A DNA stretch of 64,000 bases from Streptomyces sp. NK08204 (GTDB lineage: Bacteria; Actinomycetota; Actinomycetes; Streptomycetales; Streptomycetaceae), in assembly GCF_020400585.1 (NCBI RefSeq), contig NZ_JAINVF010000011.1, positions 62,001-126,000 on the forward strand. The letters run 5' to 3'. Below the pieces are notes generated by a model, which searched no databases, had not been told where the DNA came from, and saw only the letters and a program-made list of their open reading frames with translations. A program made the position numbers and the translations under genes. Positions 24,497 through 34,112 of the stretch are shown in pieces (the stretch's first letter is position 1; each line of letters begins with the position of its first letter).

Positions 24497-25426
24497 TCAG
24501 GCCTGAGCGTGTCCCTGCCGGAAGGTGGTGATCCACTCGGATGTGGCCCGCAGTCCGCCGAAGGTGTAGAAGTGCACCTTCACCACGCCGTGGCGGGCCG
24601 GGTCGTACCCGCGGGCCAGTGCGTGCAGGAAGCGGTCCGGGCCGGTCGTGCCCATGAGGTTGGTCAGCGAGAAGCCGTACTTGCGGGCGACGGAGGCGCT
24701 GCTGGCGACGCCGAAACGGGTGGCGTAGCCGAGCAGGCGGCGTACGCCCGCCGGACCGGGGACGCCGATACGGACGGGCAGTCGCACCCCGCGGGCACGG
24801 GCGGCCTCGAGCCAGGTCAGGACCGGATCGACGTCGAAGCCGAACTGGGTGATGACGTCGCCGGAAAGCCGTTCGGCGCCGAGGGCCGCCGTCTTGTCGG
24901 TGAGCGCCGACCACAGCGCGCGGTCGGCAATCGCGGGGTGGCCCTCCGGGTAGCCGCTGATGCCGATGTGGCGGACGCCGTGGTGCTGGAGCAGCCCGGT
25001 GCGGATGACGGCGAGTGCGTCCTCGTAAGGGCCCTCGGGGCGGGCCGGGTCGCCGCCGACCACGAACACGTTCTCCCCGGTGCCGTCCGCCGCCAGCCCG
25101 GCCAGGAACTCCTCCAGGTGGGCTCGGGAGGGCAGCCGGCGGGCGGAGATGTGCGGGACGGGGACGAAGCCGAGCCGTTTGACCGCGCGGGCGGCGGCCA
25201 GGCGCATGCCGGGGTCCTCGCCCGCGAGGAAGGTTATGTTGATCCGGGTGCCCTGCGGGATGCCACCGGCCGCCTCCTCCAGTGCGGGCACGTCCTTGCC
25301 GGTCATCTCCAAGGAGAAGTCGTCCAGCAGGGAGAGGTCGTCCCGTGAGGTGTCCTCCCGCGCGCTCTCGACTCCGTTCGAGCGGAGGGGTTCTCCGGCG
25401 GCCGGGGCGGTGAGGGCGGGGTTCAT
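24497..25426 (-). CDS. Methylenetetrahydrofolate reductase family (MetF-like)
   Basis: FAD-dependent TIM-barrel protein of 309 residues. The classical reaction reduces 5,10-methylene-THF to 5-methyl-THF. Family segments seen: FSLEMTGKD (where MetF has an E-containing catalytic stretch), RINITFLAGEDPGMRL, FVPVPHISAR, NVFVVGGDPARPEGPYEDAL, IGISGYPEGHPAI and DVITQFGFDVDPVLTWL, which is the MetF motif ITQ-F. The VPVPHIS in place of VPHL-T-C and the absence of a neighbouring metE or metH suggest a divergent paralog, perhaps for C1 catabolism. It starts with ATG at 25426, with AAGGAG a few bases upstream. Confidence 0.78.
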   Translation of the reverse strand: MNPALTAPAAGEPLRSNGVESAREDTSRDDLSLLDDFSLEMTGKDVPALEEAAGGIPQGTRINITFLAGEDPGMRLAAARAVKRLGFVPVPHISARRLPSRAHLEEFLAGLAADGTGENVFVVGGDPARPEGPYEDALAVIRTGLLQHHGVRHIGISGYPEGHPAIADRALWSALTDKTAALGAERLSGDVITQFGFDVDPVLTWLEAARARGVRLPVRIGVPGPAGVRRLLGYATRFGVASSASVARKYGFSLTNLMGTTGPDRFLHALARGYDPARHGVVKVHFYTFGGLRATSEWITTFRQGHAQA

Positions 25427-25931
25427 CGTGCTCCTTGGGCGAGGGGGTGCGCTGGTGCGAGAGCGGGTGGGCAGGTCCGCGGCCCGGTGGGGCGACGGTC
25501 CCGGCCGATGATGTCATGACCGGCGAACCACCCCTCCACTCGTACCGTTTGTTCTGTTATGACAGGCTCGTTCCATGATCGCTCCGGCACCACGGCCGGC
25601 ACGGCCGGTGCCGAGGCCGCCGCCCTGTCCCCCGGATGCCGGAGCGACCGCCCGCGCCTTCCGGCAGGCCGCCGACGAGGGCGGGTTCGTCGCCGATGCC
25701 GGTGCCGCGGGCCGTCCGCAGCGCCTGCACGGCCGGAACGGCCCGGTGACGGCGGCCACCTGGACGCCCGATGAGCCACTCGGTGGCACCGGACGCAGCG
25801 GCGTCGACGTGCTCGGGGCCGCGCACGAGCGCCTTCTCGACCCCCTCCTGCCCGGGCGTTCCTCCGCTTGCGGAGCCGTCGGCACCACGCTTGGGTTGAT
25901 AAGGACTCGATCACCGCATCTGGAGCGCACC
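25427..25931. other. Gene-free 505 bp with a possible decayed reading frame
   Basis: Divergent region between the MetF-like gene and the Clp gene. From ATG 25559 the first about 25 codons have strong GC third-position bias. The bias then moves one frame over, into the Clp frame, from about 25630 to 25857 (segments such as AFRQAADEGGFVADAG and AATWTPDEPLGG). It stops before the Clp ribosome-binding site. This looks like a frameshifted remnant of a small gene, but I do not recognise the product. The Clp promoter must lie in the last 70 bp. Confidence 0.35.
25890..25911 (+). promoter_or_regulatory. Weak HAIR-like inverted repeat before the Clp gene
   Basis: CTTGGGT-N8-ACTCGAT resembles the HspR operator CTTGAGT-N7-ACTCAAG but has three substitutions and one extra spacer base. 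It ends 20 bp before the start codon. HspR control is only a possibility. Confidence 0.2.
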
Positions 25932-28475
<2,544 letters not shown>

Positions 28476-28827
28476 GCGCGCCGCCCGGGCTCGGGGTGCC
28501 CCGCCGGGAGACCCCCACCGTGGTCGCGGTCCGTCGGGCGTGTCGTGGCTCGACGAGGCGCCGGGCCGACGGCCGGAAAGGAGGACGCGCCCGAGGGGGG
28601 CTGTCGGCCGTGACGAGGCCCTGGCTCCTGGAGCCGCCCGTCCGCCCACCGCAAGGCGGCGGGGTCACCGAAGGGGGTGGGGGCCGTGAGCGCCTCCGGT
28701 GACGGGCGGCAGCTCCGGCGGGGCGACCGGCCACTGACGAGACGCGCTGAGGTCACCGTCCGGGCGAGGGCCTGACGCTCCGACGGCCGCCGGGGCGGGA
28801 CGGCCGCGCGCCCCGGCTGCCCGGGGG
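28476..28827. other. Gene-free 352 bp between convergent genes
   Basis: Very GC-rich spacer after the Clp gene. A small hairpin, CGGGG-TG-CCCCG at 28492-28503, may act in termination. I see no credible gene: all open frames on both strands give Arg/Pro/Gly-rich products without ribosome-binding sites. Confidence 0.5.
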
Positions 28828-29589
28828 CTACTTCAGCTGCGCGGTCAGCAGGTGGGCGTCGAGCAGGGCGACCTCCGAGGTGCGTGCGGCCCGGGAGTAG
28901 CCGGTCAGCATGCGCTTGGTGAGCGTGACCGCCTCGGCGGAGCGCCGCGTCAGCGGGTGGACCCACGCCGTGACGGCCGCGTCCAGTTCGTCGGGCGGCA
29001 CCACCTTGTGCAGCAGTCCGAGCCGGTGCGCGGTGGCCGCGTCGAACGGCTCGCAGGTGAGCATGAGTTCCCGGATCCGGGCGGCCCCGGCCTCGGTGAT
29101 CAGCCGGCCCATGGCGCCGCCCCACGCGGGAGGCAGGCCGATGCCGATCTCGGGCATGCGGAACCGGCAGTCCTCCGCTCCCGCCCGCAGGTCGCAGTAG
29201 GCGGCGAGCGCGAGACCGGCGCCGATCACCCTGCCGTGCAGCCGCGCGATGGTCACCGCGTGCGTGTTCTCAAGGGCTTCGCACACGCGGTACGCCTTGT
29301 CGACGATGCGGCGCAGTGCGGCGCCGGTGGGGTCGGCCGCGAGTGCCTCCTGGTACTCGGTGCGGTCGGCGCCGAGACAGAAGTCCGGGCCCGCCCCGGT
29401 CAGGACCAGCACCCGGACGTCCGGCCGCTCGTGGAGGCCGTCGAGCAAAGCGAGGAGGTCGTCGAGGACGGCGACGGGCAGCGTGTTGTGCTGGGGGGCG
29501 GTGCCCAGGCGTACCCGTAGGACGGGGCCGTCCTGGTCGACGCTCAGCGCCGGGCGGGGGGAGGCGGAAGGGAGGGTCATCTCGGTCAT
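28828..29589 (-). CDS. Enoyl-CoA hydratase/isomerase family protein
   Basis: Crotonase-fold protein of 253 residues acting on an unknown acyl-CoA. The first oxyanion-hole region is DFCLGADRTEY and the second GRVIGAGLALAAYCDLR, with FRMPEIGIGLPPAWGGAMGRL following, where catalytic Glu residues of hydratases usually lie. The second Glu of true hydratases is not evident (GLPPAWGG), so another crotonase reaction is possible. ATG at 29589 overlaps the stop of the P450 gene in an ATGA, so it is translationally coupled to the conservon operon and is its last gene. A crotonase is not a standard conservon member. Confidence 0.85.
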   Translation of the reverse strand: MTEMTLPSASPRPALSVDQDGPVLRVRLGTAPQHNTLPVAVLDDLLALLDGLHERPDVRVLVLTGAGPDFCLGADRTEYQEALAADPTGAALRRIVDKAYRVCEALENTHAVTIARLHGRVIGAGLALAAYCDLRAGAEDCRFRMPEIGIGLPPAWGGAMGRLITEAGAARIRELMLTCEPFDAATAHRLGLLHKVVPPDELDAAVTAWVHPLTRRSAEAVTLTKRMLTGYSRAARTSEVALLDAHLLTAQLK

Positions 29590-30833
29590 ATGAGGGCGAC
29601 GTCCAGATTCAGCAGTCGTCTGAAGGCCACGCGCGGGGCCCAGGTGGGCCTGCGTACGAGGGTGAGCCGCGGAAAGCGCGTGACCAGCTGGTGGAGGAGG
29701 GTCTGGGCCTCGAGGCGGGCCAGGGGCGCGCCGAGGCAGTAGTGCATGCCTCCGCTGAAGGCGAGGTGGGCCGGTTTGCGGTGCATGTTGAACAGTTCGG
29801 GGTCCTCGTGCCTGGCCGGGTCCCGGTGGGCCGCTGCCACCATGAGGTGGACCATCTCGTCCTTGCGGATCTCGACGTCGCCGAGGACCAGGTCGCGGGA
29901 GGCGACGCGGCTGATGACATGGGTGGGCGGGTCGTAGCGCAACGATTCTTCTACCGCGGCGGGCACGAGGTCGGGCTGGACGGTGAGCCGGTCCCACTGC
30001 CGGGGGTGCTCCAGGAGCAGCAGGGTCATGGTGGACAGCAGTGTGGCGGTGGTCTCCTGGGCCGCGAGGAGCACGAAGAGCGTCAGGAAATAGACAGCGT
30101 CGTCCGCCCGGTCGCGGTCGGGCTCCATGGAGTCCCATACCTCGATCCAGCGCGACACCGGGTCCGGGCCCGGGTTCTTGCGCCGCTCGCGCACCAGGTC
30201 CTTGAAATAGGTGCGCAGTTCCGCCGTGGCCGCGTCCGACAGGGCCAGCTGGCTGGCCGAGGGCAGCAGTTCCTGGGTGAACACCTGATCGTGTGTCAGC
30301 TCACGCAGCCGGGGGTAGTCGGAGGTCGGCAGCCCCAGCCAGTACCCGACGGTGGCCACCGGCAGTTCCTCGCCGACCAGGGCGTTGAAGTCCGCCTCGC
30401 CGTCATGCAGCCGCTCGGCGAGGGAGTCCAGCAGCCGGCTCGTGAACCGCTCCACCGGGCCCCTGAGTTGCTCCAGGCTGCCGCGGTCGAACATGCCCGC
30501 GGACCGGCGCACCCAGGTGTGCTCCGGGGGGTTGAGGGCCGGCAGGGTACGGCTCATCTCCCGTGAGGAGGCGGCCGTCCAGCGTGTCCCGTCTCCCTGC
30601 TGCTCCCGCCAGCGCGCGTCCGGCTCCAGCCAGTCCCGGCTGCGCAGCAGCTGGTCGCACAGGGAGAAGCCGGTGACGAGATACCCGCCCCAGGGAGCTG
30701 CGGAGACATCACCCCTCGACCGCAGCTCCGCGTAGATCGGAAACGGATTGGACTGACCCTTCGCCGTCCGCAGACGGGAGAAGAGCGAAACCGCATAACG
30801 TCTGTCCGCAAGCGGAGTTGTCGCAGTCTCCAC
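29586..30833 (-). CDS. Cytochrome P450 (conservon-associated)
   Basis: Soluble heme monooxygenase of 415 residues. All catalytic landmarks are present: the I-helix oxygen-activation motif LLAAQETTATLL, the K-helix EXXR as EESLR, and the heme loop FSGGMHYCLG with Cys366. It begins with GTG at 30833, with AAAGGG about six bases upstream. It follows the EXXR-less P450 by 94 bp and is coupled to the crotonase gene. P450 pairs encoded after cvnD are a known conservon feature in Streptomyces; substrates are unknown. Confidence 0.92.
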   Translation of the reverse strand: METATTPLADRRYAVSLFSRLRTAKGQSNPFPIYAELRSRGDVSAAPWGGYLVTGFSLCDQLLRSRDWLEPDARWREQQGDGTRWTAASSREMSRTLPALNPPEHTWVRRSAGMFDRGSLEQLRGPVERFTSRLLDSLAERLHDGEADFNALVGEELPVATVGYWLGLPTSDYPRLRELTHDQVFTQELLPSASQLALSDAATAELRTYFKDLVRERRKNPGPDPVSRWIEVWDSMEPDRDRADDAVYFLTLFVLLAAQETTATLLSTMTLLLLEHPRQWDRLTVQPDLVPAAVEESLRYDPPTHVISRVASRDLVLGDVEIRKDEMVHLMVAAAHRDPARHEDPELFNMHRKPAHLAFSGGMHYCLGAPLARLEAQTLLHQLVTRFPRLTLVRRPTWAPRVAFRRLLNLDVALI

Positions 30834-30896
30834 GGCGACCCTTTCTTGATCTAGGCATCAGCCGCCATGCATACCCTCCGCTTGGCAGGTACATAC

Positions 30897-30912
30897 TGTC
30901 GAGCGCTCAACA
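30897..30912. promoter_or_regulatory. Near-perfect palindrome between the two P450 genes
   Basis: TGTCGAGCGCTCAACA is a 16-bp palindrome with one mismatched pair, located 64 bp upstream of the second P450 start. It could be an operator for internal regulation of the operon. Only the sequence pattern is seen. Confidence 0.3.
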
Positions 30913-30927
30913 TTCGAGTTGCCTGCG

Positions 30928-32310
30928 TCACTCGCCTCTGGTCCATGCCAGGAAGCGGCTGAACAGTCCTGGCCTGCTCGTGGGTGCACCCGCGGACCGC
31001 GGCGCCGCGGCGGGCGCGACCGCCGGCGTCTCGTGCCTGTGCACCGACGCATGGGCCGAGGTCTGGTTCCGGTTCTGCGCGGGTGCCTGGGCCGGCGCGA
31101 GGGAGCGGGGAGTGAAGCGGACGGGCAGCGCCACCAGGGAGCGGCTCCAGGGGGCCGGGACCCAGCTCAAGTCCTTGAACGGGACCCGGAGTTCGATGTC
31201 CGGAAGCCGGTTGAGGAGGGACTCCACCGCGGCGGTGGCGATCACGAAGGCCGGGTCCTTGGCGGGGCAGGCGTGCGGCCCGGCACCGAAGGCCAGGTGT
31301 GCCTTGGCGCTGAGCTGCTCGCGGTGCTCGGCCAGCCGGGGGTCGGTGTTGGCGGCGGCGAAGGAGATGAGCACGGGGTCGTTCGCCTTGACGAGCCGCC
31401 CTCCCAACTCGACGTCGTGGGTGGGGTAGTGGGCGGCGTAGTTGGCGATGGGCGCATAGTTCCACAGGACCTGGGTGACGGCGTCCTCCACCGGCAGCCC
31501 GGCCTGCCAGTCCTCACCGAGCATCAGCGCGCTGGCGGTACCGATGACCGCGGACAGGGGTGCGGTGCCCCCGGAGAGCAGGGTCACCAGCTGGTGCAGC
31601 ACCTCGTCGTCGGTCAGCTCGGCCGAGTGCTGCATCAGACGGGTCGTCAGGTCGTGGCCCGGCTCGCGCCGCTTGAGGGCGATCAGCTCCATCAGCGCCT
31701 CGCCCAGCACCTGGTCCGCGCCGGCCGTGCCGGTGAAGATGCCGCTGATGCCGACGATGACACGGTCACCGATCTCGGGCGGGCATCCGAACAGGTCGCT
31801 GAAGACCAGCAGCGGCAGCGGCTGCGCGTACTCGGTCATCAGCTCGGCCTGGCCGAGGCGTTCGGAGCTGAACCGGCTGATCAGGTAGTCGGCGGACTGC
31901 TGGGTCTGCCGCACCAGCTGGAGCTCGTTGACGGTGGCCAGGCTGTCGGTGACGGCCTGGCGCAGCCGGGCGTGCGCCGCGCCGTCGCTGAACAGGGCGT
32001 TGGGCCGGTAGCCCAGCATGGGCAGCGCCGGGCTGTCCTCGGGGACGCGTCCTTCGTTCAGCGCGTTCCAGCGCCGCGAGTCGCGGACGAACGAGGCGGG
32101 GTTCTGCAGGATGTACAGGGCGGCGTCGTAGCTGGTGACCAGCTCGACCTCCACCCCCGGCGCGATGTCGACCGGCGCGCTCGGGCCGAGGGTGCGCAGG
32201 TATGCGTAGTGGCCGTCGGGGTCGGAGCCGAAGGAAGCGCCGTGGAGCTGGATGTTTCCGTGCGCGGGGCAGCCGGGGGGCGGCTCCGGTGTGCCGGGTC
32301 GCTGCTGCAT
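30928..32310 (-). CDS. Atypical cytochrome P450 lacking EXXR (CYP157-like)
   Basis: P450-fold protein of 460 residues encoded directly after cvnD. The heme loop is intact (FGAGPHACPA, Cys348), but the K-helix EXXR is replaced by TQVLW (279-283) and the I-helix acid-alcohol pair is missing (LLSGGTAPLSA at 245-255). Known CYP157 members of Streptomyces conservons also lack EXXR, so this is probably a CYP157 homolog. A polar Ala/Pro-rich tail of about 35 residues ends in FSRFLAWTRGE. A redox-inactive or heme-sensing role is conceivable. ATG at 32310 is 12 bp after cvnD. Confidence 0.88.
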   Translation of the reverse strand: MQQRPGTPEPPPGCPAHGNIQLHGASFGSDPDGHYAYLRTLGPSAPVDIAPGVEVELVTSYDAALYILQNPASFVRDSRRWNALNEGRVPEDSPALPMLGYRPNALFSDGAAHARLRQAVTDSLATVNELQLVRQTQQSADYLISRFSSERLGQAELMTEYAQPLPLLVFSDLFGCPPEIGDRVIVGISGIFTGTAGADQVLGEALMELIALKRREPGHDLTTRLMQHSAELTDDEVLHQLVTLLSGGTAPLSAVIGTASALMLGEDWQAGLPVEDAVTQVLWNYAPIANYAAHYPTHDVELGGRLVKANDPVLISFAAANTDPRLAEHREQLSAKAHLAFGAGPHACPAKDPAFVIATAAVESLLNRLPDIELRVPFKDLSWVPAPWSRSLVALPVRFTPRSLAPAQAPAQNRNQTSAHASVHRHETPAVAPAAAPRSAGAPTSRPGLFSRFLAWTRGE

Positions 32311-32322
32311 GGGGTGGGGCTC

Positions 32323-32883
32323 CTAGTCGATGAGGGAGAGTAGGTGGTGCACGAGGGTGATCAGGGCGTGCGCCGCTGCCTGCTGGTCCCGTACGTCACA
32401 GGGGACGACGGGGGTGTGCGGGGACAGGTTGAGCGCCTCGCGGATCTCCTCGATGGGGTAAGTGGTCGTACCGTCGAAGTGGTTGACGCCGATGGCGTAG
32501 GTCAGGCCGAACCGCTCGACCAGGTCGAGGACCGGGAAGGAATCGGACAGCCGCTCGGGGTCGACGAGGACCAGCGCGCCCAGGGCGCCCCGGGACAGCT
32601 CCTCCCACATCTCCTTGAAACGTTCCTGACCGGGCGTGCCGAAGAGGTAGAGCACCACCTCGTCGTTGATGGTCAGTCGTCCGAAGTCCATGGCGACCGT
32701 CGTGGTCGTCTTGTCGGGTGTTCCCGACAGGTCGTCGAAGCCTACGCTCGCCTCGGTGATCTCCTCCTCGGTCTGCAGGGGCTCGATCTCGGAGATGCTG
32801 GCGATGCACGTGGTCTTCCCGACCCCGAAGTGCCCCACCACGAGGACCTTCACCGCGGTGCGGACACCTGAATCCAGGTACAC
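32323..32883 (-). CDS. cvnD: Conservon GTP-binding protein CvnD
   Basis: Small MglA/Ras-like GTPase of 186 residues forming the G-protein part of a membrane-associated signalling complex with CvnA-C. The P-loop is GHFGVGKT (17-24), the switch II equivalent is TPGQERF, and the base-recognition segment is NHFD in place of NKxD, as in other CvnD proteins. It begins with GTG at 32883, 3 bp after cvnC, and is followed by the CYP157-like gene. It is expected to bind to the membrane complex depending on nucleotide state. Confidence 0.93.
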   Translation of the reverse strand: MYLDSGVRTAVKVLVVGHFGVGKTTCIASISEIEPLQTEEEITEASVGFDDLSGTPDKTTTTVAMDFGRLTINDEVVLYLFGTPGQERFKEMWEELSRGALGALVLVDPERLSDSFPVLDLVERFGLTYAIGVNHFDGTTTYPIEEIREALNLSPHTPVVPCDVRDQQAAAHALITLVHHLLSLID

Positions 32884-32886
32884 GAA

Positions 32887-33270
32887 TCACGCTCCGAATC
32901 GGGCTTTGAGGCCGTCGAGCACGGCGTTGAGCACGTCTCGGTCGACACGTTCGGCGCGGGGAACGGGTTTCCTCGCGATGATCAGGCCGCTCTCCTCCAG
33001 CTGTGCCAGCAGAATCCGGACGACCCCGAGCGGCAGGCGGGTGTGGGCGGCCACCTCGGCCACGGCGAGGAAACCCTCCGCGACCAGTTCCAGAACCTGA
33101 CGGGCCTCGGGCGAGAGCGTGCGTGCCGCGGCGGCGGCGCCCTCACTCGCGGACACCAGGGCCGTTCGCTCGTAGGCATGCTCCGGTGGCAGGGAACGCC
33201 CGTTCGTGATCACGAAGAGCGGGACTAACGCGGAGGTCAGCTCCAGTTCCTCGTCGTGCGCGTCGCTCAC
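32887..33270 (-). CDS. cvnC: Conservon DUF742 protein CvnC
   Basis: DUF742 protein of 127 residues with a winged-helix-like C-terminal half (ARQVLELVAEGFLAVAEVAA then LPLGVVRILLAQLEESGLI), the standard third member of a conservon. It presumably bridges CvnA/B and the GTPase. GTG at 33270 overlaps the cvnB stop by 4 bp (GTGA). Codon 15 is TTA (33226-33228), the codon read by the bldA tRNA, in the conserved SALVPLF segment. It is one of only three in-frame TTA codons I found in the window. Confidence 0.92.
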   Translation of the reverse strand: MSDAHDEELELTSALVPLFVITNGRSLPPEHAYERTALVSASEGAAAAARTLSPEARQVLELVAEGFLAVAEVAAHTRLPLGVVRILLAQLEESGLIIARKPVPRAERVDRDVLNAVLDGLKARFGA

Positions 33271-34112
33271 GTGCGGCTCACCTCCCCGCCCGGTGCCAGG
33301 TGCCGGCCGAGGCGGGGCACCACCTGGTGCAGTCGTGTGGTGAACTCCTCGATGTCGGCGTCGTGCTGCGCGGCGGCGGCCAGGAAGGCACCGTGGCCGG
33401 CCGAGATGAGGAAGATCCACCCGTGCTGGAACTCGATGACCGTCTGCCGCCACCGCGCGTCCGGCTGGGCACCGGCGAACTGTGCGGTGGCCCGGCTGTA
33501 GGCGTGGATGCCGGTCATCGCCGCGGAGATGGTGTCCGCCAGGTCCTGGCTCATGCCCGTGGTCGCACCGCGGGGCAGACCGTCGCCGCCCAGCAGGACC
33601 GCGTGCCGGGCACCGCGCACGTCGGCGACCGCCTCGTCGAGGTCGGCGAGCGCGATGCCGGTGCCGCCGATGGGCGCCTGGCCGCCTCGGGGGCGCCCCG
33701 GGCGGTCCGCGGCGCCTTCCGCGTTCACTCGGGGCGGCGAGGTGAGGTTGTTGCCGAGCCTGGCGACGAGCCGGTGCATACGGAAGGAGATCTGCTGCAT
33801 GTCGACGTCGGGCGCCGCAGCCGCCGCCAGATAGGCTCCCTGCCCGGCTCCGATCAGGAAGATCCAGCCGTGCGAGAACTCGATGATCGTCTGGTTCCAC
33901 TGCCTGTCCGCGCCGGGTCCGGCGAAGTGGGACGTCGCCCGGCTGAGTGACTGCATGCCCGCCATGGCGGCGGAGATCGTCCGCACGTCCTTGTCGGCCA
34001 TGCCTTCGGTCGCCCCGCGCGGCAGGCCGTCCGCGGACAGCAGGACGGCGTGGCGCGCCCTGGGCACGTTGGCCACGATGTCCTCAAGCATCCACGACAG
34101 GTCTGTCGTCAT
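33267..34112 (-). CDS. cvnB: Conservon roadblock protein CvnB, tandem-duplicated
   Basis: Roadblock/LC7 family protein, normally a single domain of about 140 residues in conservons and thought to act as GTPase co-regulator. Here the 281-residue product has two full domains: residues 1-118 and about 151-281, joined by a Gly/Pro/Arg-rich linker. Both copies contain ARHAVLL, DGLPRGAT, TISAAM, SRAT, FAG, IIEF or VIEF, and HGWIFLI in the same order, so the fusion is an internal duplication. It overlaps cvnA and cvnC by 4 bp each. A built-in pseudo-dimer is the simplest reading. Confidence 0.9.
   Translation of the reverse strand: MTTDLSWMLEDIVANVPRARHAVLLSADGLPRGATEGMADKDVRTISAAMAGMQSLSRATSHFAGPGADRQWNQTIIEFSHGWIFLIGAGQGAYLAAAAAPDVDMQQISFRMHRLVARLGNNLTSPPRVNAEGAADRPGRPRGGQAPIGGTGIALADLDEAVADVRGARHAVLLGGDGLPRGATTGMSQDLADTISAAMTGIHAYSRATAQFAGAQPDARWRQTVIEFQHGWIFLISAGHGAFLAAAAQHDADIEEFTTRLHQVVPRLGRHLAPGGEVSRT

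Noticed and set aside
25860..25931. CIRCE or a strict HspR (HAIR) operator before the Clp gene
   Set aside because: No CIRCE. The HAIR-like match has three mismatches and a wrong spacer, so it is kept only as a weak feature.
28476..28827. Small open frames on both strands after the Clp gene
   Set aside because: No ribosome-binding sites, and composition is Arg/Pro/Gly-biased as expected from random GC-rich DNA.
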